Shown here: positions 1 through 8,706 of the stretch, piece after piece
How the letters are laid out: each line of letters opens with the position of its first letter
How positions within the stretch are numbered: position 1 is the first letter of the stretch
DNA from: Bacteroidales bacterium
Lineage (GTDB): Bacteria > Bacteroidota > Bacteroidia > Bacteroidales > Lentimicrobiaceae
Direction: 5' to 3'
NCBI GenBank assembly: GCA_024636955.1
Contig: JAGXGB010000053.1
Span: 1 to 36,732, forward strand
Length of the DNA stretch: 36,732 nt
Notes under the pieces: model-generated
What the model was told of the DNA's origin: nothing
Seen by the model: the letters and a program-made list of their open reading frames with translations, nothing else
The model's database searches: none
Program-made: the position numbers and the translations under genes

Positions 1-75
1 ATGCCTTAACACTTTTTTATAAACGGATTAACAATATTTAACAGCAAACTGACTTATCGTTCAAATATTACTGCC

Positions 76-83
76 TAATTTTA
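76..83 (+). promoter_or_regulatory. possible -7 element before uppS
   Basis: TAATTTTA differs by one base from the Bacteroidota -7 consensus TAnnTTTG and lies 17 bp before the uppS ATG. No clear -33 element is visible. Bases 1-100 otherwise hold no gene that I can see; the cluster may also be read from a promoter left of the window. Confidence 0.3.
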
Positions 84-100
84 TTTCCCGATTCTGACAC

Positions 101-856
101 ATGGATCTTAAGAGCAAAATTGATACTACACGACTGCCCGGGCATATAGCGATTATCATGGATGGTAATGGCCGATGGGCTCAAAAAAAAGGAGAAGCAA
201 GACTTTTCGGGCATCAGCATGGTGTTGAATCAGTGCGAAAAATAGCTACTACATCAGCAGAATTAGGAATCAGGTATTTGACATTGTACGCCTTCTCTAC
301 TGAAAACTGGAAAAGGCCACAATATGAAGTTGATGCTTTGATGGATTTGTTGGTGCACACGTTAAATCAGGAATTGGATACCTTAATGAAGAACAATATA
401 CGACTCAAGGCAATTGGTGACCTTTCAAGATTAAATACAGACTGCCATAAGCAGTTAATGCAAACCATGGAAAGTACTTCAAAGAATGAGCGGATGGAAC
501 TTATATTGGCACTTAACTACAGCGGACGCTGGGAGTTGTGTGAAGCTACCCGTAAAATAGCCGTTGAAGTTGTAGAAGGAAGAATGAGTGCCGAAGAAAT
601 TTCAAGTGATACAATTGATAAGTTCTTAAGTACTGCGGGAATGCCTGAACCTGAGTTGCTTATTCGCACAGGAGGTGAAAACAGAGTAAGTAACTTCTTA
701 CTATGGCAAATCGCCTATTCTGAACTGTATTTTACAAATGTCTTTTGGCCCGACTTCAGGGAAAAAGACCTATACGAAGCAATAATAAATTACCAAAACC
801 GTGAACGTCGGTTCGGAATGATAAGTGAACAAATAAATCAAGCATTCGATAAATGA
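101..856 (+). CDS. uppS: isoprenyl transferase (undecaprenyl diphosphate synthase)
   Basis: Cytoplasmic cis-prenyltransferase that condenses isopentenyl diphosphate units onto farnesyl diphosphate, giving the C55 lipid carrier for peptidoglycan and surface glycans. The 251 residues match the usual family length. Family signatures are all present: MDGNGRW at residues 20-26 with the catalytic Asp21, the FSTENW stretch at 65-70, and the C-terminal RTGGE segment starting at Arg189 followed by SNFLLWQ and a SELYF segment. RTGGE replaces the more common RTSGE. The stop codon overlaps the bamA start in an ATGA arrangement, which suggests translational coupling. The next genes build the outer membrane, so the cluster is an envelope-biogenesis operon. 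The identification is secure. Confidence 0.97.
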   Translation: MDLKSKIDTTRLPGHIAIIMDGNGRWAQKKGEARLFGHQHGVESVRKIATTSAELGIRYLTLYAFSTENWKRPQYEVDALMDLLVHTLNQELDTLMKNNIRLKAIGDLSRLNTDCHKQLMQTMESTSKNERMELILALNYSGRWELCEATRKIAVEVVEGRMSAEEISSDTIDKFLSTAGMPEPELLIRTGGENRVSNFLLWQIAYSELYFTNVFWPDFREKDLYEAIINYQNRERRFGMISEQINQAFDK

Positions 857-3483
857 AATTCAAAACCCGCTTCCTTACAATTGTACTGCTCTTTCTTTCT
901 CTTTCTGCATCTACTCAAATACGGCTGGGCGATGATTTGAACCAGTTCGATTATTCAAATCCCAGAGTATTTATTATCGGTGGTATTACCGTAACTGGTG
1001 TAGAATACCTTGATCATAATGTGATAATAATGTTGTCAGGTTTGCAGGTTGCCGACAGAATAGAAATACCCGGTGAAAGAATTAGAAAAGCAATTGATAA
1101 GCTTTGGTCACAAGGCTTGTTTGAAGATATAAGCATTACTGCCTCTAAGATTTCTGATGACCTTATATTCCTTAACATAAACCTGAAAGAACGTCCGCGA
1201 TTAGCCCGTTTTTCTTTTAAGGGAATTCGTAAGTCAGAGGCCGACGATTTGCGCGAGAAGATAAAACTTGTTAGAAATGATGTAGTTACTGAAAATGTTA
1301 TTATCAGGACATCAAACATCATTAAGAAACATTTTAATGACAAAGGATTCCTTAATACCACCGTTAATATAGAGCAATCGCGTGATTCGATAAAAGCCAA
1401 TGATGTTACCCTGGTGATTAATGTTGATAAGGGCGAAAGGGTGAGAATTAACAAAATCAATATTATTGGAAATAAGGAATTGTCAGATTCCCATCTAAAA
1501 AAAGCTCTTAAAGAAACTAAGGAAAAGGGTGTTATTCAACCTTTTAGAATTCTGGATAAGTTCATATTGCAAATGCCCGGTAAACTACTAACGTTCAATG
1601 CCGACACTATTAGTGAATTTGCTACAAACACTGTAAACCAACATCTTAAGTTCAGAATATTCAAGAGTTCTAAGTTTATACGTGACGACTATAAGGAAGA
1701 CCTTAATAAGCTTATAACACGTTTCAACGATGAAGGATACAGGGATGCAGTTGTTTTACGTGATAGTATATATCCATCAGCTGATAAGAATAATGTAAAC
1801 CTTGACATCTATGTGACAGAAGGTAGTCGTTACTATTTCGGCGATATTAAGTGGATAGGCAATACCAAGTACTCAGCTGAACAATTAAATGAAGTTCTGA
1901 AGATAAGCAAGGGTGATGTATACAACCAAAGTGAATTGCAGGCAAACCTCAATTATAATCCTAATGGTATTGATGTAAGCACGCTCTATCTTGATGATGG
2001 CTACCTTTTCTTCTCAATTATACCTGTAGAAGTAAATGTTGAAAATGATACCATTGACCTGGAGATGAGAATCAGGGAAGGTAAACAGGCAACTATAAAC
2101 AAGGTTACTGTGAAAGGCAATACCCGTACTAATGACCACGTTGTAATGCGTGAATTACGTACCAGACCTGGCCAGTTATTCAGCCGTTCAGATATTATCC
2201 GAACAACGCGCGAATTAGCTCAGTTAAGATACTTTGATCCTGAAAAAATTACACCTACTCCAATACCTAATGCTGCTGATGGAACAGTGGATATAGAATA
2301 TAAAGTTGAAGAAACTTCATCAGATCAGGTTGAACTGTCAGGTGGATGGGGATACGGCAGAGTAGTTGGTACACTTGGACTTTCCTTTAATAACTTTTCT
2401 GCCCGGAACCTGTTTAACCGTTCAGCCTGGAGACCTATTCCTTCGGGGGATGGACAGAAACTTAGCCTTCGAATGTCTTCTTATGGCAAAGGATACATCA
2501 GCTATAGTGCATCATTCACTGAACCCTGGTTAGGAGGTCGTAAACCAAATTCATTCAGCGTAAGCTACTACCATTCGCTTTATTCAAACGGTCTTAAAAA
2601 AGACAGTCCGAATTACTACTCTTTTATTATTGATGGTCTAACCTTTATGTTGGGTAAGCGTCTTGAGTGGCCTGATGACTTCTTTACATTGGTCCAAAGG
2701 ATTTCACTTCAAAACTACAGGCTGAGTAATTACAGAAATATTTTTGCCTTTGGAACAGGCACCGGTTCCTACCGCAACTTTAGCTATGGTATTACTTTCG
2801 CCAGAAACTCAGTTGACAGTCCGATCTTCCAGAGATCAGGATCAGATATTTCCCTCAGTTTAGATTTAACACCTCCGTACTCATTAATAAATGGTAGGGA
2901 TTACAAAACGCTTGATGAAGACAAGCGCTTTGAATGGATTGAGTATCACAAGTGGAAGTTCAATGCTTCAACATATCGCCAGTTATTTGGTAATCTTGTA
3001 TTAAGTGCACGTATTAAATATGGTTTCCTCGGTCTATATAATCAAGATATCGGAATTACACCATTCGATCGCTTCTACTTAGGCGGCGATGGTCTTTCAG
3101 GAGCTACTAATTTTGATGGGCGCGAGATTATTGGAATGCGTGGCTATGCCAATGAAAGCCTTACACCTGATTATTACATCAATAGGAACATTGGTGGCAC
3201 CGTATTTAACAAAAGTACACTTGAGTTAAGGTATCCATTGTCACTTAATCCAAGTGCAACCATTTATGCATTAACATTTGTGGAGGCAGGTAATGCATGG
3301 CGTGACTTCAGCGAATTTAATCCATTCGCCTTAAAAAGATCAGCGGGCGTTGGGGTAAGGGTATTTCTTCCAATGTTTGGACTTCTTGGTTTAGATTGGG
3401 GCTACGGATTTGATGATGTTCTCGCGTTGCCAAATGCTAATAAAGGCCAATTCCATTTCTCCATTAACCAGAGTATAGATTAA
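853..3483 (+). CDS. bamA: outer membrane protein assembly factor BamA
   Basis: Omp85-family protein that folds and inserts beta-barrel proteins into the outer membrane. The 876 residues begin with a signal peptide (hydrophobic residues 8-20, cleavage probably after Ser20-Thr21-Gln22). Five POTRA repeats follow between about residues 35 and 490; repeated V/I-x-G-N/I-x cores are visible, for example IIGNKE, WIGNTKY and VKGNTRT. The rest is a 16-strand-type barrel with the conserved MRGY motif of loop 6 after a GLSGATNFDGRE stretch. Length is typical for Bacteroidota BamA. The start overlaps the uppS stop by 4 bp. Two periplasmic chaperone genes of the OmpH/Skp family follow directly, the usual arrangement in this phylum. 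Confidence 0.96.
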   Translation: MKFKTRFLTIVLLFLSLSASTQIRLGDDLNQFDYSNPRVFIIGGITVTGVEYLDHNVIIMLSGLQVADRIEIPGERIRKAIDKLWSQGLFEDISITASKISDDLIFLNINLKERPRLARFSFKGIRKSEADDLREKIKLVRNDVVTENVIIRTSNIIKKHFNDKGFLNTTVNIEQSRDSIKANDVTLVINVDKGERVRINKINIIGNKELSDSHLKKALKETKEKGVIQPFRILDKFILQMPGKLLTFNADTISEFATNTVNQHLKFRIFKSSKFIRDDYKEDLNKLITRFNDEGYRDAVVLRDSIYPSADKNNVNLDIYVTEGSRYYFGDIKWIGNTKYSAEQLNEVLKISKGDVYNQSELQANLNYNPNGIDVSTLYLDDGYLFFSIIPVEVNVENDTIDLEMRIREGKQATINKVTVKGNTRTNDHVVMRELRTRPGQLFSRSDIIRTTRELAQLRYFDPEKITPTPIPNAADGTVDIEYKVEETSSDQVELSGGWGYGRVVGTLGLSFNNFSARNLFNRSAWRPIPSGDGQKLSLRMSSYGKGYISYSASFTEPWLGGRKPNSFSVSYYHSLYSNGLKKDSPNYYSFIIDGLTFMLGKRLEWPDDFFTLVQRISLQNYRLSNYRNIFAFGTGTGSYRNFSYGITFARNSVDSPIFQRSGSDISLSLDLTPPYSLINGRDYKTLDEDKRFEWIEYHKWKFNASTYRQLFGNLVLSARIKYGFLGLYNQDIGITPFDRFYLGGDGLSGATNFDGREIIGMRGYANESLTPDYYINRNIGGTVFNKSTLELRYPLSLNPSATIYALTFVEAGNAWRDFSEFNPFALKRSAGVGVRVFLPMFGLLGLDWGYGFDDVLALPNANKGQFHFSINQSID

Positions 3484-3574
3484 AAATTTGAACTGTAAAT
3501 TATGGCAGGTTTTTTGCTACCACATAAATAATTATAGCTAATTAAAATATTAGACCCAAAAATTGGAGGAAACC

Positions 3575-4102
3575 ATGAAACGCATTCTATTAGTTATTGC
3601 TGTGATCTTTGTAGCTGCTACCTCAGGTTCAGCTCAGAAATTTGCTTACATTGACAGTGAATTTATACTGGAAAATATTCCTGAATATGCTGATGCTAAA
3701 AAGGAAGTTGATGATGTTTCAATGCAATGGCAGCGTGAAATTGAAGCCAAGTTCGCTGAAATTGACCAGCTTTATAAAAAGTTTACTGCTGAAGCTGTGC
3801 TACTACCCGATGACATAAAAGCAAAACGTGAACAAGAAATCATTGAGAAGGAAAAAGCTGCAAAGGATTTACAAAAACAAAGATTTGGTACCGATGGTGA
3901 CCTCTTCAAGAGGCGTCAGGAATTGATAAAGCCAATTCAGGAAAAGATTGCTGCTGCCTTAGAATCATTAGCCACTACCGAAAACTATGCTGTTATATTT
4001 GACAAAGCAGGTAGCGTATCAATGATGTATACCAATCCCAGGTATGATATAAGTGAAGAAGTACTTGATAAGATGGGGTATTCCTATAAAACAAGACAGT
4101 AA
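3575..4102 (+). CDS. skp: OmpH/Skp family periplasmic chaperone (copy 1)
   Basis: Periplasmic holdase that keeps unfolded outer-membrane proteins soluble on their way to BamA. I place the start at ATG 3575: an upstream in-frame TTG at 3563 lies within a good Shine-Dalgarno sequence (TTGGAGGA), which sits 5-6 bp before the ATG. The resulting 175-residue protein has a signal peptide (KRILLVIAVIFVAATSGSAQ, residues 2-21), then a start strand around KFAYIDSEFILENIP, a long charged coiled-coil tentacle (about residues 40-120), and a closing strand region containing YAVIFDKAG. This matches the OmpH fold. It lies 91 bp after bamA and probably shares its transcript. Confidence 0.93.
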   Translation: MKRILLVIAVIFVAATSGSAQKFAYIDSEFILENIPEYADAKKEVDDVSMQWQREIEAKFAEIDQLYKKFTAEAVLLPDDIKAKREQEIIEKEKAAKDLQKQRFGTDGDLFKRRQELIKPIQEKIAAALESLATTENYAVIFDKAGSVSMMYTNPRYDISEEVLDKMGYSYKTRQ

Positions 4103-4113
4103 TTGCATTGAAT

Positions 4114-4191
4114 CAAGTTATACAGAAAACAGTACAATACAAGTTATTACAGAAACAGTATCGGACAAATACTGCAGAAACAATATATAAT
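4114..4191 (+). repeat. three degenerate tandem copies, 26-bp period
   Basis: Between the two skp genes, three units start at 4114, 4140 and 4166, exactly 26 bp apart. Each unit opens with CAAGTTA or CAAAT and carries a CAGAAAACAGTA-like core (ACAGAAACAGTA in copy 2, GCAGAAACAATA in copy 3). Copies 1 and 2 are the closest pair. The repeat is outside coding sequence and upstream of the skp copy 2 promoter. Confidence 0.75.
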
Positions 4192-4253
4192 TAGAATAAG
4201 AACTCTTTAATTTCACCGGGAGTGCTATTATTTTTATAATTCACATTATTTAC

Positions 4254-4261
4254 TAATTTTG
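4254..4261 (+). promoter_or_regulatory. -7 promoter element for skp copy 2
   Basis: TAATTTTG followed by C is an exact match to the Bacteroidota -7 element TAnnTTTG. It lies 34 bp before the ATG at 4296, implying a leader of about 30 nt. It suggests that the second chaperone gene can be transcribed apart from the uppS-bamA-skp unit. Confidence 0.65.
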
Positions 4262-4295
4262 CGAATCCTTAAATTCAAAACCTTAACCGAATACA

Positions 4296-4811
4296 ATGAA
4301 ACAAATAATGAAGTTCTTCCTGGTAGTAATTATAACAGGTATCGCATTGCAAAGCAGTGCACAGAAAGCTCAGAAATTAGGTCATATCAATTTCGCTCAA
4401 CTCTACGAACAAATGCCTGGTCAGGATAGTATCCGTAAGGAATTTATTGCATTTCAGGAGCAACTGCAAGGCCAATTTCAGGCTATGCAAACTGAATATG
4501 AAAATAAACTGACTGAATATCAGAATGCTCAGGCTACAATGTCAAGCATAATCAAACAAACTAAAGAAAGAGAAATTGTTGACCTACAGCGTCGTATTCA
4601 AGAGTTTCAGCAAACAGCACAGGAAGAGCTTCAGACTAAAGAAGCAGAACTAACTGCCCCAATCATTGAAAAGGCCCGTACTGCTGTTAAAGAAGTAGCT
4701 AAGGAAAACGGATATACTTTTATATTCAATTCTACAGAAGGACTTCTGCTCTATACCGAACCTGCTGATGATATCACTGCTCAGGTAAAGAAGAAACTGG
4801 GATTAAAATAA
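4296..4811 (+). CDS. OmpH/Skp family periplasmic chaperone (copy 2)
   Basis: Second OmpH-like protein of 171 residues, with the same architecture as the gene before it: signal peptide (hydrophobic residues 6-18, cleavage near Ser-Ser-Ala-Gln), a KLGHINFAQLYEQMP entry strand, a Gln/Glu-rich coiled coil at about 45-120, and a closing YTFIFNSTEGLLLY segment. Sequence identity to copy 1 is low by eye, so this is an old paralogue rather than a recent duplication. Paired OmpH genes after bamA are usual in Bacteroidota. ATG 4296 is used; an in-frame ATG four codons later would also leave a signal peptide. A repeat that includes the stop codon and a strong terminator follow. Confidence 0.92.
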   Translation: MKQIMKFFLVVIITGIALQSSAQKAQKLGHINFAQLYEQMPGQDSIRKEFIAFQEQLQGQFQAMQTEYENKLTEYQNAQATMSSIIKQTKEREIVDLQRRIQEFQQTAQEELQTKEAELTAPIIEKARTAVKEVAKENGYTFIFNSTEGLLLYTEPADDITAQVKKKLGLK

Positions 4812-4854
4812 CAGTAGCTGGGATTAAAATAAACAGTAACTGGGTTTAAAATAA
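4797..4854 (+). repeat. three tandem copies overlapping the skp stop codon
   Basis: CTGGGATTAAAATAA occurs at 4797-4811, where it encodes the last codons and stop of skp copy 2, and again at 4818-4832. A one-base variant, CTGGGTTTAAAATAA, lies at 4840-4854. Periods are 21 and 22 bp. The spacer CAGTA(G/A) is also repeated. The last codons and stop of the gene have apparently been duplicated into the 3' untranslated region. Confidence 0.8.
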
Positions 4855-4875
4855 GCAATCCCCATAAAATTAAAG

Positions 4876-4904
4876 AAGCTGTCCAAATAGGACAGCTTTT
4901 TTTT
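4876..4904 (+). terminator. intrinsic terminator after skp copy 2
   Basis: A perfect 9-bp stem, AAGCTGTCC / GGACAGCTT, closes a 5-nt AAATA loop and runs straight into a T tract ending at 4904. This is the clear end of the uppS-bamA-skp-skp unit. Confidence 0.92.
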
Positions 4905-5126
4905 GTTTCACTTAATAGAGTTTTACGGTTAAAAGTAGGAATCAATCAAATATTCATTTAAATCATAAGCGACACATAAGCGTTTCATAAGCGTCATATA
5001 AGCGTCTTTAGTTGTTTATATAACGCTTAATAGACGTTTAAGCAATGCTTATAAATTCAACCATTTATTAATCCTTATGAAACCATTTAATGGCTTTTAA
5101 CTGTTCTATTGTAAAAATCTTTCTTT
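4905..5126. other. non-coding region before ppc
   Basis: From the skp stop to the ppc start there are 315 bp without a gene. The first part holds the stop-codon repeat and the terminator described separately. The remainder carries the phased TAAGCG repeat cluster (4964-5051) and about 75 bp of AT-rich DNA before ppc, in which I see no exact TAnnTTTG element and no Shine-Dalgarno sequence. Confidence 0.6.
4964..5051 (+). promoter_or_regulatory. phased TAAGCG repeat cluster upstream of ppc (possible operator)
   Basis: Four direct copies of (C/T)ATAAGCG start at 4964, 4975, 4986 and 4997, exactly 11 bp apart. An inverted copy, CGCTTA, is at 5024-5029, and the palindrome TAAGC-AAT-GCTTA is at 5039-5051. 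That makes seven TAAGC-type half sites in 88 bp, ending 75 bp before the ppc ATG. An 11-bp step is close to one helical turn, so the direct copies face nearly the same side of the DNA. The arrangement resembles a multi-site operator; the binding protein is unknown. Confidence 0.6.
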
Positions 5127-7676
5127 ATGAATGAGCAAATAGTTAAAAACTTTGAGGAACTTGTTGAACTAAATTTCCAGATATATAGCAATCTATTTCT
5201 TACCATCCCTATGGATGCTATGGTTAAAACCGGCATGCTAATACCGATATTACGTGACGATTGTGATAAAGGACTGGCTGAAGCAAAAGACCCTGAAACC
5301 ATTATCGGGGATTTTATTAAAAAGAACCGGCCTGAGTTAGGTGAAAAAGAAAAGATTGATTTTTTGTTTCATGTAATCCAATATGTGGAACGGCAAATAC
5401 TACTTGTTGACGCCTTGGAAGATGCTGCATATTCAAAGATCCACAGAATTGATGGCCCGAATTCTTTGGATCAGTTGTTACAGCGGATAAAAGATGATAA
5501 TTTGGAATGGAAGATGAAGCATTTAATCCCTAAATTTGGCATCAGGGTTGTTCTAACAGCTCACCCTACTCAGTTTTATCCGGGTCAGGCTCTGGCTATA
5601 AGTGCTGATCTTACAAAGGCAATTGCAGCAAAAGAAGTACTTAGTGTTAGAGACCTGATGCATCAATTGAGCAAGACACCTTTTTTCAGAAAACAAAAGC
5701 CAACACCTTATAATGAAGCTGTTAGGTTAAGCTGGTATCTGATAAACATTTTTTATCCTGCAGCAAGTGACCTGGTAGAGACTATTGGAGCCTCGTACCC
5801 TGAAGAAGTTGACGAAAACAACCAACTAATCTCATTGGGCTTTTGGCCAGGCGGTGATCGGGATGGGAATCCGTTTGTGGATGCTGATACAACACTGAAG
5901 GTAGCTGAATTATTACGGTCGTCAGTACTAACATGCTATCTGGACGATATCAAAATCCTTAAAAGACGGCTTACTTTTGCCGGTGTTTATGAAAAACTTG
6001 AAGAACTTGAAAGTAAACTACAGGTTGAGTTTTCAAATACAGATAACACTGCAACTATTCCGCCTATGGAATTATTACAAAGCCTTGCTGATACTGAGCG
6101 TTTAGTAGTTGACAACCATCATAGTCTGTTTGTTTCGCAGATAAGAAGCCTAAGAAGAAAAATATCGCTGTTTGGATACCATTTCGCAAGTTTGGATATC
6201 AGGCAGGACAGCAGAATAATTTCCCAGGCCTTTACAGATGTAACTTCTGCATTGCCGGATATTCTGCCACCAGAGTATGATGAAATGGAATTAAACGATC
6301 AGGTTAGTGCACTTATAAGAATACAAGGGTCAGTGAGTAACATTCATTTTGAAAATGAGCTTACAGCTGATACAATAGCCTCTATAAATGCTATGAGGCA
6401 AATTCAGCATAAAAATGGAGAGTACGGGTGTAACAGGTACATCATAAGCAATTGCCGTGGTGCGGTGGATATAGCTAAAATATTGTCGTTGTACAAATTA
6501 ACTGGATGGGAAGATCCCACTGTTGATTTCGTTCCTTTATTTGAAACTATTGATGACCTGAAACATGCAGGTCAATCCATGAAACAGTTGTATGAGAATG
6601 AAGACTATAAATCACATCTTGCTTCACGGAAGTATTTTCAAACAGTAATGCTTGGCTTTTCTGACGGCACTAAAGATGGAGGTTACTTAGCAGCTAACTG
6701 GTCAATATTCACTGCCAAGGAGCAGATTACAAGCATATCACGGGCAGCAGGAATTGAAGTTATTTTCTTTGATGGCAGGGGAGGCCCCCCTGCACGTGGT
6801 GGCGGAAATACACACCTATTTTATGCTGCATTAGGAAGCAAGATTGAAAGCCGTAAACTGCAACTTACATTACAAGGTCAAACTATTAGTTCACACTATG
6901 GATTAAAGGAATCAGCAATACATAATTTGGGGTATTTGCTCACTGCGGGGTTAACAAACAATGTTTATAATCAATCTGATAAAGATATGACTGATGATGA
7001 TCGGAAATTGATGAACACAATGGCTGAAGTAGGTCTTCAAAAATACAATGAGTTCAAAAATCATCCTCTCTTCATTCCTTTTCTCGAAGAAAGAAGTACA
7101 TTAAAGTATTATGGAATGGCCAATATCAGCAGCCGTCCCTCAAAGCGAAAAGACGGTGGAAAACTAGTACTCGATGATCTTCGGGCTATTCCATTTGTGG
7201 GTGCATGGAGTCAGCTAAAGCAGAATGTTCCGGGATTTTTTGGATTAGGGACTGCCTTAAAGCAACAGGAAGAAATAGGCAATCTGCAACATTGTGTTGA
7301 TTTTTATGGGCGATCAGGTTTCTTCAGGGCATTAATTTCTAATAGCATGCAAAGTATTAGCAAGTCAAACTTTGCGCTAACAAGGTACATGGAGAAGGAT
7401 GAAAAATTCGGTGAATTCTGGAAGATTATTCACAATGAATTTCAATTAACCCGCGAAATGCTTCTTAAGGTATCAGGCATGATGGTATTACTGGAGGATA
7501 ACCCAAGAAGCAGAAAAAGTATTAAGATCAGAGAAAATATTGTACTACCATTGTTGGTAATACAACAATACGCATTAATGAAAATTCAGGAATCGGATTC
7601 TAACACTACAACTTATGAAAAACTGGTTATGCGTTCCTTATTTGGAAACATTAATGCAACAAGAAATGCGGTATAG
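5127..7676 (+). CDS. ppc: phosphoenolpyruvate carboxylase
   Basis: Cytoplasmic enzyme that carboxylates phosphoenolpyruvate to oxaloacetate, refilling the TCA cycle. The 849 residues are slightly short for the family. Visible motifs: LTAHPTQ near residue 143 with the catalytic His146, GFWPGGDRDGNP near 238, LGFSDGTKDGGY near 512, FDGRGGPPARGGG near 547, SSRPSKR, and LRAIPFVGAW. In the third glycine-rich motif Asp stands where E. coli PEPC has His579 (FHGRGG), and the C-terminus reads NATRNAV rather than MRNTG. From memory these changes are also seen in other Bacteroidota PEPCs, so I take them as lineage variants. The gene stands alone, with its own upstream repeat cluster. ATG 5127 lacks a Shine-Dalgarno sequence. 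Confidence 0.95.
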   Translation: MNEQIVKNFEELVELNFQIYSNLFLTIPMDAMVKTGMLIPILRDDCDKGLAEAKDPETIIGDFIKKNRPELGEKEKIDFLFHVIQYVERQILLVDALEDAAYSKIHRIDGPNSLDQLLQRIKDDNLEWKMKHLIPKFGIRVVLTAHPTQFYPGQALAISADLTKAIAAKEVLSVRDLMHQLSKTPFFRKQKPTPYNEAVRLSWYLINIFYPAASDLVETIGASYPEEVDENNQLISLGFWPGGDRDGNPFVDADTTLKVAELLRSSVLTCYLDDIKILKRRLTFAGVYEKLEELESKLQVEFSNTDNTATIPPMELLQSLADTERLVVDNHHSLFVSQIRSLRRKISLFGYHFASLDIRQDSRIISQAFTDVTSALPDILPPEYDEMELNDQVSALIRIQGSVSNIHFENELTADTIASINAMRQIQHKNGEYGCNRYIISNCRGAVDIAKILSLYKLTGWEDPTVDFVPLFETIDDLKHAGQSMKQLYENEDYKSHLASRKYFQTVMLGFSDGTKDGGYLAANWSIFTAKEQITSISRAAGIEVIFFDGRGGPPARGGGNTHLFYAALGSKIESRKLQLTLQGQTISSHYGLKESAIHNLGYLLTAGLTNNVYNQSDKDMTDDDRKLMNTMAEVGLQKYNEFKNHPLFIPFLEERSTLKYYGMANISSRPSKRKDGGKLVLDDLRAIPFVGAWSQLKQNVPGFFGLGTALKQQEEIGNLQHCVDFYGRSGFFRALISNSMQSISKSNFALTRYMEKDEKFGEFWKIIHNEFQLTREMLLKVSGMMVLLEDNPRSRKSIKIRENIVLPLLVIQQYALMKIQESDSNTTTYEKLVMRSLFGNINATRNAV

Positions 7677-7737
7677 GAAAGCAATGAAGTCGCTTTCATT
7701 CTACTGCTTGTGATGCGCAAACTGAAAGGATGATACA

Positions 7738-8697
7738 TCAGGCTTTGTTTTCTGGAACTTTTGGCTCTCCCTCAGGAACTACCTTTTTAACAGGAAAGAA
7801 TACAGAAGCAAGGATACTGATCAGTAATAGGGCGAAAATAACAATCAGAGAAGTAGTAATGTCAATTTTATACTGAGTTGTTGAGATTAGCATTTTAACT
7901 CCTACAAATGTTAGTATGGCCGCCAGACCATATTTCAGATAATAGAAATATTGTGTTATTCCTGCCAAAGCAAAGTATAGTGCCCTTAATCCCAATATTG
8001 CAAATACATTGGAAGTGAATATAATAAAAGTATCTTTTGAAACTGCAAGGATTGCCGGTATAGAATCAACTGCAAAGATCAGGTCAGTGAATTCAACTAT
8101 TATCAGAACTATAAATAGGGGAGTGGCAAATAGTTTGGCATTGATCCTGATAAAGAATTTTCCCCCATGCATATCCTGGGTAACTGGAAAGAATTTGATA
8201 AACAATCTCACCAACGGGTTCTTCTGAGGATCAATGTCTGCCTTATGCGGCTTTAACATTGATAAACCTGTGTAAATCAGGAATCCACCGAAGATAAAAA
8301 TAAGCCAATGGAATTTTTCCAGTAGTGCTACGCCTGCAAAGATGAAGATTGCTCTCATGACAAGAGCTCCAATAATTCCCCAAAAGAGGACTTTATGCTG
8401 GTATTTCGGATCTACTTTAAAATAAGTGAAGATCATTATAAACACGAAGAGATTGTCAACACTCAATGATTTTTCAATCAGATAACCGGCGAGAAACTCA
8501 AGCGCTTTCACCTTCCCCATGTAATAGTAGATTACATAGTTAAAGATAAGAGAGAGTGCTATCCACACAGCGCTCCATAAAAGGGCCTCCTTTAGTTTTA
8601 CTTCATGTGCCTGGCGGTGAAAAACACCAAGGTCAATGACCAGCATCAAAACTACCAGGGCCATAAAACCTGCCCACATGTAACCAGTAACTTCCAT
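7738..8697 (-). CDS. TerC family integral membrane protein
   Basis: TerC/Alx-type inner-membrane protein of 319 residues with eight to nine hydrophobic segments. The family is linked to tellurite resistance and, for Alx and related members, to manganese export. Family signatures are visible: an early Asp-containing helix (VIDLGVFHRQAHEVKLKEAL, residues 22-41), the EKSLSVDNLFVFIMIF stretch with its conserved Asp-Asn, and EFTDLIFAVDSIPAILAVS in the second half. The C-terminal tail is charged and Pro-rich (PEGEPKVPE). The start is 9 bp after the stop of the yqaA-like gene, so both are probably on one transcript. No yybP-ykoY-like riboswitch precedes the pair. The transported ion cannot be read from sequence. 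Confidence 0.9.
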   Translation of the reverse strand: MEVTGYMWAGFMALVVLMLVIDLGVFHRQAHEVKLKEALLWSAVWIALSLIFNYVIYYYMGKVKALEFLAGYLIEKSLSVDNLFVFIMIFTYFKVDPKYQHKVLFWGIIGALVMRAIFIFAGVALLEKFHWLIFIFGGFLIYTGLSMLKPHKADIDPQKNPLVRLFIKFFPVTQDMHGGKFFIRINAKLFATPLFIVLIIVEFTDLIFAVDSIPAILAVSKDTFIIFTSNVFAILGLRALYFALAGITQYFYYLKYGLAAILTFVGVKMLISTTQYKIDITTSLIVIFALLLISILASVFFPVKKVVPEGEPKVPENKA

Positions 8698-8706
8698 ATT
8701 GAATAT

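Noticed and set aside
1014..1460. 148-residue minus-strand open frame in bamA
   Set aside because: It is antisense to POTRA-encoding sequence, with no recognisable domain and no promoter.
7677..7728. terminator between ppc and terC
   Set aside because: Short stems (GAAAGC/GCTTTC and CTTTCA/TGAAAG) compete and neither has a T tract, so I do not call it.
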